The notes under the pieces were generated by a model. The model searched no databases and was not told the origin of the DNA. It was given only the letters and a program-made list of their open reading frames with translations. Both the position numbers and the translations under genes were made by a program. Of a DNA stretch of 64,000 bases, positions 48,227 to 57,209 are shown one piece after another (position 1 is the first letter of the stretch; the number at the start of each line of letters is the position of its first letter). Where the stretch lies: positions 89,965 to 153,964 of the forward strand of contig NZ_VFVL01000012.1 of NCBI RefSeq assembly GCF_006442815.1. The letters run 5' to 3'. Source of the DNA: Mesorhizobium sp. B2-4-3. Lineage in GTDB: Bacteria > Pseudomonadota > Alphaproteobacteria > Rhizobiales > Rhizobiaceae.

Positions 48227-49555
48227 ATGCGTTTGTCGCGCTATTTCCTGCCCATTCTCAAAGAAAATCCCCGCGAGGCCGAGATCGTCTCGCACCGGCT
48301 GATGCTGCGCGCCGGCATGATCCGGCAGCAAGGGCAGGGCAGCTTTTCGTGGCTGCCGCTGGGCAAGCGCGTGCTGGACAAGGTCTGCCAGATCATCCGC
48401 GAGGAACAGAACCGCGCCGGCGCGCTGGAAATCCTGATGCCGACCATCCAGTCGGCGGATCTGTGGCGCGAAAGCGGCCGCTACAACGACTACGGCAAGG
48501 AGATGCTGCGCATCAAGGACCGCCAGGACCGCGACATGCTCTACGGGCCGACCAATGAAGAGATGGTCACCGAGATTTTCCGCGCCTATGTGAAGTCCTA
48601 CAAGGACCTGCCGCTCAACCTCTACCACATCCAGTGGAAGTTCCGCGACGAGGTGCGCCCGCGCTTCGGCGTCATGCGCAGCAGGGAGTTCCTGATGAAG
48701 GATGCTTACTCCTTCGACCTCGATTTCGAGGGCGCCAAGGCCGCCTACAACCGCATGTTCGTCTCCTACCTCAGGACCTTCACACGCATGGGCCTGCAGG
48801 CCATTCCGATGCGCGCCGACACCGGCCCGATCGGCGGCGATCTCAGCCATGAGTTCATCATCCTGGCCGACACCGGCGAGAGCCAGGTGTTCTGCGACCG
48901 TGCTTATCTCACGCTCGACGTGCCGGGCGCCGGCACCAACTTCGCCAACGATGCCGAGATCGGCGACATCGTGAAGAAGTGGACGACGCCTTATGCCGCC
49001 ACCGACGAGATGCATGACGAGGCGGCCTGGGCGAACGTTCCGCCAAGCGAGCAGGTCTCGGCGCGCGGCATCGAGGTTGGCCACATCTTCCATTTCGGCG
49101 AGAAATACTCCAAGCCCATGGGCGCCAAGGTGACCGGGCCCGACGGCAAGGATCACTTCGCCTCGGGGGGCTCCTATGGCATCGGTCCGTCGCGCCTGGT
49201 CGCGGCGATCATCGAGGCCAGTCATGACGAGAACGGCATCATCTGGCCGGAAGCGGTGGCGCCCTTCGACATCGGCTTGATCAACATGAAGGTCGGCGAC
49301 GGCGAATGCGACCGCGTCTGCGACGAGCTCTATGCGGCGCTCAACGCAGCCGGCAAGGATGTGCTTTATGACGACACCGACCAACGTCCCGGCGGCAAGT
49401 TCGCCACCGCCGACCTGATCGGCCTGCCGTGGCAGGTGATCGTCGGCCCGCGCGGCGTGGCCGCCGGCGAGGTCGAGATCAAGAACCGCAAGTCGGGCGA
49501 GCGCGCGACCCTGCCGATCGCCGAGGCCAGGAAACGCCTGGGTATCGCCGCATGA
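48227..49555 (+). CDS. proS: Prolyl-tRNA synthetase
   Basis: This 442-residue class II synthetase is of the short alphaproteobacterial/eukaryotic-like type without the long editing insertion. [20 protein letters not shown], the motif-2 [20 protein letters not shown] and the motif-3 [19 protein letters not shown] are present. The start is ATG 48227 (MRLSRYFLP), the usual N-terminus of rhizobial ProRS; an open frame further upstream is non-conserved. Its stop overlaps the lolC start. Confidence 0.96.
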   Translation: MRLSRYFLPILKENPREAEIVSHRLMLRAGMIRQQGQGSFSWLPLGKRVLDKVCQIIREEQNRAGALEILMPTIQSADLWRESGRYNDYGKEMLRIKDRQDRDMLYGPTNEEMVTEIFRAYVKSYKDLPLNLYHIQWKFRDEVRPRFGVMRSREFLMKDAYSFDLDFEGAKAAYNRMFVSYLRTFTRMGLQAIPMRADTGPIGGDLSHEFIILADTGESQVFCDRAYLTLDVPGAGTNFANDAEIGDIVKKWTTPYAATDEMHDEAAWANVPPSEQVSARGIEVGHIFHFGEKYSKPMGAKVTGPDGKDHFASGGSYGIGPSRLVAAIIEASHDENGIIWPEAVAPFDIGLINMKVGDGECDRVCDELYAALNAAGKDVLYDDTDQRPGGKFATADLIGLPWQVIVGPRGVAAGEVEIKNRKSGERATLPIAEARKRLGIAA

Positions 49556-50838
49556 GCGAGCCGGCGGCAGCGGCCAGGTCAGCGGCGGGCGCCTTTTCGG
49601 GCTTCGAGCGCATGGTGGCGTGGCGCTATCTGCGCTCGCGTCGCAAGGAGACGGTGATCTCGGTCATCGCCTCGATCTCCTTCCTCGGCATCATGCTCGG
49701 CGTCGCGACGCTGATCGTCGTCATGGCCGTGATGAACGGTTTTCGCGCCGAGCTGCTTACTCGCATCCTCGGCGTCAACGGCCACCTCATCGTGCAGCCG
49801 CTCGATTCGCCGCTGGAGGATTACGCCCAGGTGGCGAGCCGCATCAACGGCGTCGCGGGCGTCAAATACGCCATTCCGCTGATCGACGGCCAGGTGCTGG
49901 CGCAAGGCAATGTCGGCGGCGGCACGGGCGCCCTGGTGCGCGGCATCCGCGGCGAGGACCTCGGCAAGATTTCGATCGTCTCCAGCAACATCAAGCAGGG
50001 CACGCTCGACGGTTTCGACACCAGCGACGGCGTGGCGATCGGCAAGCGGATGGCGGAAAGCCTCGGACTGGTGCTCGGCGACACGATCACGCTGATCTCG
50101 CCGGACGGCGACGTGACGCCGCTCGGCACCACGCCGCGCATGAAGGGCTACAAGGTGGCGGCGATCTTCGAGGTCGGCATGTCGGAATATGACAGCTCGA
50201 TCGTCTATATGCCGTTCTCCGAAGCGCAGCTCTATTTCAACATGGACGGCCGCGCGCAGACCATCGAGATCTATGTCGACAATCCCGACAATGTCGACGC
50301 GCTGAAGCCGCTAGTCGAGCAAGCGGCGCAGCGGCCGGTCGACCTCGTCGACTGGCGACAGCGCAACGAGACCTTCTTCTCGGCGCTGCAGGTCGAGCGC
50401 AACGTCATGTTCATGATTCTCACGCTGATCGTGCTGGTGGCGGCGCTCAACATCATTTCCGGCCTCATCATGCTGGTGAAGGACAAAGGCCACGACATCG
50501 CCATCCTGCGCACGATGGGCGCCTCGCGCGGCGCTATCCTGCGCATCTTCCTGATGACGGGGGCGGCGATCGGCGTCACCGGGACCATCGCCGGCGTGCT
50601 GCTCGGCGTCGTCATCTGCCTCAACATCGAATCGATCCGCCAGTTCTTCTCCTGGATGACCGGCAAGATCCTGTTCAACCCCGAGCTCTATTTCCTCAGC
50701 CAGCTGCCGGCGAAGATGGATCCGCGCGAGACGACCTATGTCGTCATCATGGCGCTGGCCCTGTCGTTCCTGGCGACGGTGTTCCCGGCCTGGCGAGCCG
50801 CTCGGCTCGATCCCGTCGAAGCCTTGAGGTACGAATGA
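49552..50838 (+). CDS. lolC: Lipoprotein-releasing ABC transporter permease (LolC/E family)
   Basis: This 428-residue inner-membrane permease of the FtsX superfamily extracts mature lipoproteins for delivery to LolA. It has an N-terminal helix after [20 protein letters not shown], a periplasmic domain (about 65-285), then three helices, ending with [12 protein letters not shown]. Only one LolC/E gene is present, so it probably acts as a homodimer with LolD. It overlaps proS upstream and lolD downstream. Confidence 0.92.
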   Translation: MSEPAAAARSAAGAFSGFERMVAWRYLRSRRKETVISVIASISFLGIMLGVATLIVVMAVMNGFRAELLTRILGVNGHLIVQPLDSPLEDYAQVASRINGVAGVKYAIPLIDGQVLAQGNVGGGTGALVRGIRGEDLGKISIVSSNIKQGTLDGFDTSDGVAIGKRMAESLGLVLGDTITLISPDGDVTPLGTTPRMKGYKVAAIFEVGMSEYDSSIVYMPFSEAQLYFNMDGRAQTIEIYVDNPDNVDALKPLVEQAAQRPVDLVDWRQRNETFFSALQVERNVMFMILTLIVLVAALNIISGLIMLVKDKGHDIAILRTMGASRGAILRIFLMTGAAIGVTGTIAGVLLGVVICLNIESIRQFFSWMTGKILFNPELYFLSQLPAKMDPRETTYVVIMALALSFLATVFPAWRAARLDPVEALRYE

Positions 50839-51518
50839 TGGCCGAGGCCATTATCGAGTTGAAGGGCGTCGAGCGGCACTACGTCCAGGGGCCGCGCAAG
50901 CTCACCATTCTGAACGGCGCCGACTTTTCGCTGCGGCGCGGCGAGATGGTGGCGCTGGTGGCGCCGTCAGGCACCGGCAAGTCAACCCTTTTGCACACGG
51001 CGGGACTGCTGGAGCGGCCCGATGCGGGCGACGTGATCCTCGCCGGCCGTGCCTGCGGCCGGCTGTCGGACGAGGAGCGTACCGCTATCCGCCGCAACGA
51101 TGTCGGCTTCGTCTACCAGTTCCATCATTTGCTGCCGGAGTTCTCGGCGCTCGAGAACATCATGATGCCGCAGCTGATCAAGGGGCTTTCCTCCAAGGAC
51201 GCTTCGGAACGGGCAGCGCAGCTTCTCGACTACATGCAGATCGGCAAGCGCGCGCAGCACCGGCCGGCCGAGCTTTCCGGCGGCGAGCAGCAACGCGTCG
51301 CCATTGCCCGCGCGGTCGCCAATGCGCCGCTGGTGCTACTGGCCGACGAGCCGACCGGCAATCTCGACCCGGTCACGGCTTCTTATGTCTTCGATGCGCT
51401 GGAGGCGCTGGTCAGGCAGTCGGGCCTCGCGGCGCTGATCGCCACCCACAACCACGAGCTGGCCTCGCGCATGGACCGGCGCGTGACGCTGGCCGAGGGC
51501 AAGGTAGTGCCGCTTTAG
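50835..51518 (+). CDS. lolD: Lipoprotein-releasing ABC transporter ATP-binding protein
   Basis: This 227-residue ATPase powers the LolC/E permease. Walker A is [11 protein letters not shown], the signature [14 protein letters not shown], and Walker [12 protein letters not shown]. The start is ATG 50835, overlapping the lolC stop; ATG 50838 is an alternative. A long hairpin follows the stop within 10 bp. Confidence 0.94.
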   Translation: MMAEAIIELKGVERHYVQGPRKLTILNGADFSLRRGEMVALVAPSGTGKSTLLHTAGLLERPDAGDVILAGRACGRLSDEERTAIRRNDVGFVYQFHHLLPEFSALENIMMPQLIKGLSSKDASERAAQLLDYMQIGKRAQHRPAELSGGEQQRVAIARAVANAPLVLLADEPTGNLDPVTASYVFDALEALVRQSGLAALIATHNHELASRMDRRVTLAEGKVVPL

Positions 51519-51524
51519 GCCAAA

Positions 51525-51652
51525 CCGATATTCGGATGAGGCCGGCCTGCGGACGGCAGGTTCCTGCGCTTCCGGTACTCACGTACTTTAAGTACGCTCC
51601 GTTCCGGTTCTCGGAACCTACCGTCCTCGACTTAGCCTGATCCGAATCTCGG
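51525..51652. repeat. 128-bp extended hairpin after lolD
   Basis: Nested inverted repeats run from CCGATATTCGGATGAGGC at the left to GCCTGATCCGAATCTCGG at the right. Inside are GGACGGCAGGTTCC / GGAACCTACCGTCC and a central GTACTTTAAGTAC. It is probably a mobile palindromic repeat that also ends the lolCD transcript. Confidence 0.75.
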
Positions 51653-51755
51653 CTTGCCCTGGCTCTGCGCAACAAGGCCCAATCCGCCGTCAACCTTTCC
51701 TTAACCCTGCCCAAACGGACAGCCTGAATTCGTTCCGGCGCGCCCGCCATGGTCG

Positions 51756-51790
51756 TTGACATTCGAACAAAATTAGAACAAATTATGAAC
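51756..51790 (+). promoter_or_regulatory. Promoter with two overlapping LexA (SOS) boxes
   Basis: Three GAAC tetramers at 51765-51768, 51776-51779 and 51787-51790 are each separated by exactly 7 nt. Two overlapping direct repeats GAAC-N7-GAAC therefore form, the alphaproteobacterial LexA operator (GTTC-N7-GTTC on the other strand). They start 3 nt after a consensus -35 TTGACA (51756-51761) and cover the -10 region, the ideal position for repression. The only gene downstream is the 28-codon ORF at 51813. Confidence 0.82.
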
Positions 51791-51812
51791 ATAGCAACAA
51801 CAGGAGAGAGTT

Positions 51813-51899
51813 ATGAGCGATCTTGTTCAGGACGTCGTTTCACTGGTTTGCATGAGCACTTTCCTCGTTTCCATGGCGATCTGGATCGGCGCCATGTGA
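51813..51899 (+). CDS. 28-residue single-pass membrane micro-protein, predicted SOS-induced
   Basis: A short ORF starting ATG 51813 has a strong Shine-Dalgarno AGGAGAG (51802-51808) and encodes 28 residues. A short polar N-terminus (MSDLVQDV) is followed by one hydrophobic helix of about 18 residues with a single Trp near its end. Two overlapping LexA boxes sit at its promoter and a GGGCGGC-TTC-GCCGCCC hairpin follows the stop. Size, topology and control resemble SidA of Caulobacter crescentus, a 29-residue SOS-induced inner-membrane inhibitor of division acting on FtsW/FtsN. I cannot show sequence homology; the functional analogy is inference. Confidence 0.72.
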   Translation: MSDLVQDVVSLVCMSTFLVSMAIWIGAM

Positions 51900-51901
51900 T
51901 C

Positions 51902-51993
51902 GGGCGGCTTCGCCGCCCTGGTATGGCGGGCATGAGGCCCGCCTAGGATCTGGGACGGGCAAGAGCCCGCCTTGGGACGGGCAAGAGCCCGCC
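51902..51993. repeat. Run of hairpins and a 22-bp tandem repeat
   Basis: First comes GGGCGGC-TTC-GCCGCCC (51902-51918), 2 nt after the micro-protein stop and a likely terminator. Next is GGCGGGC...GGCCCGCC (about 51925-51943). Then come two near-identical units of TGGGACGGGCAAGAGCCCGC (51951-51971 and 51972-51993), each a hairpin. Nothing coding is seen up to 52061. Confidence 0.7.
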
Positions 51994-52061
51994 CATTGTT
52001 GTTAAGTCTTTCTTGGCCGCGCCGACGCTAGGCTGCTCCTTCAAGATAGGGAGCCAAGGCA

Positions 52062-53312
52062 GTGTCGGTCATCGTCACGGTCACGCTCGTGGCCGGCAAT
52101 CTCGGACTGATCTTTCTTTTGATGACCGTGCCGCTCGGATTGCGCAGGGTGACGGCGAGCCGCGTGATCAAAGCCGACCGCAATCGCCTCTGGCAGGCGC
52201 TGTGGCCGTTCGGCGGCGATGCCGGCTGGTCGGGCGAGATCCTTTCCGCCGAGCCGCTCGACGGCGAGGGGACGGCGCTGATCAGATTGTCGTGGGATGG
52301 CCGGGACGGCCGGCCGATCGAACGCAAGGCGCGGTTCGAGGAGGTCAGCGAGGGAAGCCGCTTCTCGATGACCGTCATCGAGGACACGGCGCTCGATCCG
52401 TCGTTCTGGGCGAGTTATCGCGAGACCGCCGAACTCGTGCCCGAGGGTGATGCGACGCAGGTCACGCTTACTCAAACCGATCGCTATCGCGGCGTCGCGT
52501 TCCTGGTCTTCCGTTTCTTCGCCATGCGCCGCGAGCTCAGCAAGTTGGATGTCTGGGCGGCGACCGGCACGTATCGCAAGGGCGGCTGGTTCGAGCATCC
52601 GGTGAGCCAGATCGGCTTCGCCGTGCTCTCGGCCATGATCCTGTGGCCCTTCTTCGGTCTCAACCTCGGCGGCCTGGCTCTGGCCGCGATCCTGACCTCG
52701 GTGGTCGCCCTGCACGAGCTCGGCCATATGGCGGCCTTCCGGCTGACGGGGCATCGCCGGGCGCGGATGATCTTCATTCCGCTGCTCGGCGGCATCGCCA
52801 TCGGCGGCAGGCCCTATGACAGCCGCTTCGAGGTCGCTTTCGTGGCGCTGATGGGCGCCGGCTTCTCGGCTTTCCTGGTGCCGGTGCTGATCGTCGCCAG
52901 CGGTTTTGCCAATGAAGAGGGGCATCGGCTGGCCGCCATGCTCCTGGCCACGCTCGCCGGCTGCGCGTCGCTGCTCAACATCGCCAATCTGGTGCCGGTG
53001 TGGAAATTCGACGGCGGCCAGGTGCTGCGTCAGATCTGCCCGGGCCCCGCGGCGCTCGCGCTGGCGTCCTTTCTGCTTTTGTCGGCGCTTCTGGCGCTCG
53101 GCTGGCGGGCCGGTTTCTCGCCGGGCTTCCTGCTGATCGCCGGCGCGGTGTTCGCGATCCTCAGCCTGATCACCGTGGGCAGCGGCGTGAAGCCGCGTCA
53201 CGAGTTGAAGCCGATCGGACCTCTCGACCGGCTGGCCATGGCCGGCGCGCTGCTCGCCGTCTTCGCCATCCACGGCTACGGCATGCTGTGGGCCTCCGCG
53301 CAGCTGATGTAG
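52062..53312 (+). CDS. Site-2 protease-type (M50) membrane metalloprotease with N-terminal SRPBCC-like domain
   Basis: The 416-residue protein starts with a membrane helix (about 4-25). A domain at about 32-150 resembles SRPBCC/START-type ligand-binding proteins (DRNRLWQALWPFGGDAGWSG, FSMTVIEDTALDPSFWASY). A polytopic C-terminal half follows with the zinc motif HELGH at residues 218-222 and a distal NLVPVWKFDGGQVL supplying the Asp ligand. M50 enzymes cleave transmembrane segments, often of anti-sigma factors. No substrate gene is adjacent. The start could be GTG 52062. Confidence 0.75.
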   Translation: MSVIVTVTLVAGNLGLIFLLMTVPLGLRRVTASRVIKADRNRLWQALWPFGGDAGWSGEILSAEPLDGEGTALIRLSWDGRDGRPIERKARFEEVSEGSRFSMTVIEDTALDPSFWASYRETAELVPEGDATQVTLTQTDRYRGVAFLVFRFFAMRRELSKLDVWAATGTYRKGGWFEHPVSQIGFAVLSAMILWPFFGLNLGGLALAAILTSVVALHELGHMAAFRLTGHRRARMIFIPLLGGIAIGGRPYDSRFEVAFVALMGAGFSAFLVPVLIVASGFANEEGHRLAAMLLATLAGCASLLNIANLVPVWKFDGGQVLRQICPGPAALALASFLLLSALLALGWRAGFSPGFLLIAGAVFAILSLITVGSGVKPRHELKPIGPLDRLAMAGALLAVFAIHGYGMLWASAQLM

Positions 53313-53324
53313 CGAGACGGCGGC

Positions 53325-54068
53325 TCAGCCGGCCTTGCGAGCAGGCTCGGCAACCGGAACTTCAGCCGGTCCGAACACATCCTCGAAAGCGGAGTTCAGC
53401 GCGAGGTCGAGGTCGGCCATCGTGACCGGCAGCCCGAGATCGACGAGGCTGGTCACGCCATGGTCCGAGACGCCGCAGGGCACGATGCCGCTGAAATGGC
53501 CAAGCTCCGGTTCGACATTGATGGCGATGCCGTGGAAGCTCACCCAGCGCCGCAGCCGGATGCCTATTGCCGCGATCTTCTCCTCGGCGGGTGAGCCGTC
53601 CGGCAGGGCGGGCCGGTCCGGCCGCACCACCCAGACGCCGACGCGGTCCTCGCGCCGCTCGCCGCGCACGTTGAAGGCGGCGAGCGTGGAGATGATCCAT
53701 TGCTCGAGCGCCGCGACGAAGGCGCGCACATCCTCGCGCCGTCGCTTCAGGTCGAGCATGACATAGGCCACGCGCTGGCCGGGGCCGTGATAGGTGTATT
53801 CGCCGCCGCGGCCCGCGGCAAAGACCGGGAACCGGTCGGGATCGATCAGGTCCTCGCTGCGGGCGCTGGTGCCGGCGGTATAGAGCGGCGGATGCTCGAC
53901 CAGCCAAACCATTTCGCCTGCCGCGCCGCTGCGGATCGCTTCGGCGCGCGCCTCCATGAAGGCCAATGCGTCCGGATAGGCGATGAGGCCGGGCTCTATC
54001 ACCCATTCGACCGGCGCCGAGCCGGGCAGGGGCAGGAACGACGTGGCGATCTGGCTGCGTTCTGTCAT
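53325..54068 (-). CDS. lipB: Octanoyltransferase
   Basis: The 247-residue enzyme transfers octanoyl from acyl-carrier protein to lipoyl domains, the first step of protein lipoylation. [25 protein letters not shown] sequence, [17 protein letters not shown] and [15 protein letters not shown] (with the catalytic Cys and an upstream Lys region) are diagnostic. The start is ATG 54066-54068. It is convergent with the M50 gene. Confidence 0.94.
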   Translation of the reverse strand: MTERSQIATSFLPLPGSAPVEWVIEPGLIAYPDALAFMEARAEAIRSGAAGEMVWLVEHPPLYTAGTSARSEDLIDPDRFPVFAAGRGGEYTYHGPGQRVAYVMLDLKRRREDVRAFVAALEQWIISTLAAFNVRGERREDRVGVWVVRPDRPALPDGSPAEEKIAAIGIRLRRWVSFHGIAINVEPELGHFSGIVPCGVSDHGVTSLVDLGLPVTMADLDLALNSAFEDVFGPAEVPVAEPARKAG

Positions 54069-54250
54069 GGAACTTTCTCGATGCTCCTCTCATATGGCGG
54101 CAATCGATCAAAACGTCCAGTTTCACCAGCATGAAGCCGGGCCGCGGAGGGATGCGCAAATCAGCGACGAATATTCCGCTCAGCGCACTTGTTTCGCCGG
54201 AAACGATTTGCTACAGGCCCCGAGCCGGACGGTTCCGGCTCCTACCACGT

Positions 54251-54335
54251 GCGGTCGTGGCGGAATTGGTAGACGCGCAGCGTTGAGGTCGCTGTGGGGC
54301 AACCCGTGGAAGTTCGAGTCTTCTCGACCGCACCA
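54251..54335 (+). tRNA. tRNA-Leu(GAG)
   Basis: This is an 85-nt class II tRNA. Acceptor stem GCGGTCG pairs with CGACCGC, with discriminator A and encoded CCA. The anticodon stem CAGCG/CGCTG encloses the loop TTGAGGT, giving anticodon GAG (codons CUC/CUU). A variable arm follows (GTGGGGCAACCCGT), then the T arm GTTCGAGTC. A lower-GC accessory island begins directly after its 3' end. Confidence 0.96.
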
Positions 54336-54358
54336 AATTGCCGCTGAGAGTGGCAATT

Positions 54359-55912
54359 CTATTTCGCTGCTACTTCTATGCCGAGCTCTGCCGCAACATT
54401 CGATAGCGATGAGAAAATGGCGGACGCTTCGTTCCAGACGTAAGCTGGCCCTTTGTCTTCAATCATAGGCATGGGTTCGCTGCGGTACCATTCGGCTATC
54501 TTGCCGTCCGAGGCGCGGCGCGATCCTTTTTCGAAAATATCACGGTAGCGCCGCGGCGAAATCCCAACAAAGTGCTCGAAGGTCACACGTTGATCGTTCT
54601 TTTCATCAAGGACGGCAGAGTCCTCGTGAAATGCCAAAGCTTTGCTTTTTGGATACGGCTCGATGAAAACGACGCGCCGAAGGCCTGCGGCGATAATGTG
54701 CTTGGCACAGTTATGGCAAGGAAATGTTGTCACGAAAATCGAAGCACCGGCAGTCGGGCGGCCTAAGCGGGCGGCATCGCATAGAGCGGTCATTTCAGCA
54801 TGCGTCATTCGACCAAATTCGGTAATGTCCGATATCGATGCTGATTTTATCCGCTTCTTAACCTCGTCGTCCGCAAACAGCGAGGAAGCCGTTTCCCCAG
54901 GTTTCAGCACTTGAGCTTCCTCAAGTGTTCGAAGAAAATCAAAGATTATGCGGTTTTTCTCCGTTCTATTCGCATCAATTCCATCGTCCAGATCCCGGTG
55001 GGTATCCTGATCCTCAGTCCAGTAGGTTCCGCCACTAAATTTGGGAACCTCGTTACAGCCCAGCGCGATAACCTCGCCTCGGGGGGAAAAGATCGCGGCG
55101 CCGACTTGCCGCGCTAGGTCGATCGACCTTAGTGATGCCGAGGCAGCGATGTACGCACCATATTCATCTCGGTTGGGGCTAATTGAATTTTTTCCAAAGA
55201 AGCCGTCAATAAAGCGAACCATAGTTCGGGAAATACTTTCTTCGTTCCTACCATTGATGAATGCGTCGCCAAGGTGGAAAACTTCTTCAATTCGTTGCCC
55301 ATGAATGTCGGACCTCTCGTTCATGTCAGTGTCCATAAGGAATTCAGCGGCGTCGGTGCACTCGGCTGGGGAGAGGTTTGGGTTGGAAAGCGCGATGTTT
55401 CTTTCCAGATTTTTCAACCGTTCACGATCGCTTGCGTGGATGGATATCTGAATGAATTTGCGGCCATAGACCTTCCTCAACAACTGGATTTCTTCGGCCC
55501 TTTTTAGTTGTCGGAGGATGTACGCTGTCTTTTCCACTGGAATGTCCTCAGCGGAAACGTCGCCTCGGTCGTCGATCCAGTGTTTCGCTCGTCTGACCCG
55601 AATTTCGGCGATTGCCAGGGCAGCCAGCGCTGCGTCATTTTCACATTTTTTTCGTACGGCATTGGCAAAATCAATTCGAGATTTGTAGCGGACATAGGGG
55701 TCTTGGCTTTCCTCGATTTCCAAGCCTTCGACTTCGATCCCCTTCATCAATTCTGTTAATCTTAGCCGCTCTGAACGATATCCGACCGAAGTCAGTGCGT
55801 CGGCGAGTTTCCGTTCGACAATGTCCATGTTGACGCCAATTGGTCCCACCAATCCAAAAACCAGCTCTGGAAAATTGGTGGAATCCGTTGTCGCTTGATC
55901 ACTATTTGTCAT
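54359..55912 (-). CDS. AvcD-type anti-phage dCTP/dCMP deaminase
   Basis: This 517-residue two-domain protein has an N-terminal P-loop-kinase-like domain (about 15-235) beginning ELVFGLVGPIGVNMD. The usual Walker Lys-Ser/Thr is absent, as I recall for this family. The C-terminal zinc-dependent cytidine/dCMP deaminase domain has HAE at 371-373 and PCHNC at 398-402. The layout matches AvcD/dCTP deaminase defence proteins, which deplete dCTP/dCMP on phage infection. In Vibrio and E. coli systems AvcD is inhibited by the AvcI RNA. The gene is lower in GC than its neighbours and lies next to a tRNA. Confidence 0.85.
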   Translation of the reverse strand: MTNSDQATTDSTNFPELVFGLVGPIGVNMDIVERKLADALTSVGYRSERLRLTELMKGIEVEGLEIEESQDPYVRYKSRIDFANAVRKKCENDAALAALAIAEIRVRRAKHWIDDRGDVSAEDIPVEKTAYILRQLKRAEEIQLLRKVYGRKFIQISIHASDRERLKNLERNIALSNPNLSPAECTDAAEFLMDTDMNERSDIHGQRIEEVFHLGDAFINGRNEESISRTMVRFIDGFFGKNSISPNRDEYGAYIAASASLRSIDLARQVGAAIFSPRGEVIALGCNEVPKFSGGTYWTEDQDTHRDLDDGIDANRTEKNRIIFDFLRTLEEAQVLKPGETASSLFADDEVKKRIKSASISDITEFGRMTHAEMTALCDAARLGRPTAGASIFVTTFPCHNCAKHIIAAGLRRVVFIEPYPKSKALAFHEDSAVLDEKNDQRVTFEHFVGISPRRYRDIFEKGSRRASDGKIAEWYRSEPMPMIEDKGPAYVWNEASAIFSSLSNVAAELGIEVAAK

Positions 55913-55924
55913 TTTCCCCCCTTG

Positions 55925-55949
55925 GAACCGATAACGCCCTTGTCGGTTC
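55925..55949. promoter_or_regulatory. Inverted repeat between avcD-like gene and divergent small gene
   Basis: GAACCGA (55925-55931) and TCGGTTC (55943-55949) form a 7-bp inverted repeat, extending imperfectly inwards, 13 bp before the deaminase start. On the plus strand, TTGTCG (55940-55945) and AATAAT (55964-55969) form a candidate promoter for the small gene. It could be an operator or part of a regulatory RNA for the deaminase. Confidence 0.4.
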
Positions 55950-55991
55950 TCTCTGAACGATTCAATAATTGGAGTTGTGGAGGAATCAAAT

Positions 55992-56174
55992 ATGGCAAAG
56001 GAGTCTCATGGAGCGCATGCTGTGAGTACGTCGAACCACAAGTATTCGGTGCAGATTGAGAAAAGCCTCAGCCAAGCTGCAAAATCGTTGAGTGAGCGTC
56101 CGCAGGAATTGAGGGGGCCTTTCGTCGTTAAAAGCGTTTCAAACGCTCAAACGAACTCGAATACAAAGCGATAG
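55992..56174 (+). CDS. 60-residue small protein of unknown function, divergent from the deaminase
   Basis: I do not recognise this protein. It is basic and rich in Ser, Lys, Asn and Gln, with no membrane segment and no cysteines. The start ATG 55992 has GGAGG (55979-55983) 8 nt upstream. A clear terminator follows at 56204-56231, so it is a complete transcription unit. It shares the lower GC of the island. Its position suggests it travels with the deaminase, possibly as a regulator, or that its DNA overlaps an AvcI-like antisense RNA. Confidence 0.62.
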   Translation: MAKESHGAHAVSTSNHKYSVQIEKSLSQAAKSLSERPQELRGPFVVKSVSNAQTNSNTKR

Positions 56175-56203
56175 GCGACGACGCTATCGACCGATAAAAA
56201 GTG

Positions 56204-56238
56204 AAGCCCGCTGTCAAATGGCAGCGGGCTTTGTTTTG
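56204..56238. terminator. Terminator after the small island gene
   Basis: AAGCCCGCTG (56204-56213) and CAGCGGGCTT (56222-56231) form a perfect 10-bp stem with an 8-nt loop, followed by TTGTTTT on the plus strand. It terminates the 55992-56174 gene. Confidence 0.85.
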
Positions 56239-56296
56239 GAAGGCTTTTTGTGTGAAATTAATTTCACACGCTATAGGCGATTATATGCCTTGCTTA

Positions 56297-57196
<900 letters not shown>

Positions 57197-57209
57197 TTCT
57201 CGACCTCCC

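Noticed and set aside
51951..51993. Tandem palindromic units as a CRISPR array
   Set aside because: The two units are adjacent with no unique spacers; they are simple repeated hairpins.
55945..55957. GTTC-N5-GAAC next to the deaminase start as a possible LexA box
   Set aside because: The alphaproteobacterial operator is a direct repeat with 7-nt spacing. This is an inverted pair with the wrong spacing.
56250..56269. GTGTGAAATTAATTTCACAC palindrome as a CRP site
   Set aside because: The half-sites TGTGA/TCACA are separated by 8 nt, not 6. It is a perfect palindrome but not a good CRP match, and no assigned regulator fits.
54309..56290. attL/attR pair expected from integration at tRNA-Leu
   Set aside because: I looked for a second copy of the tRNA 3' end before the serine-cycle operon and found none. 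There is no integrase, so site-specific integration is not demonstrated.
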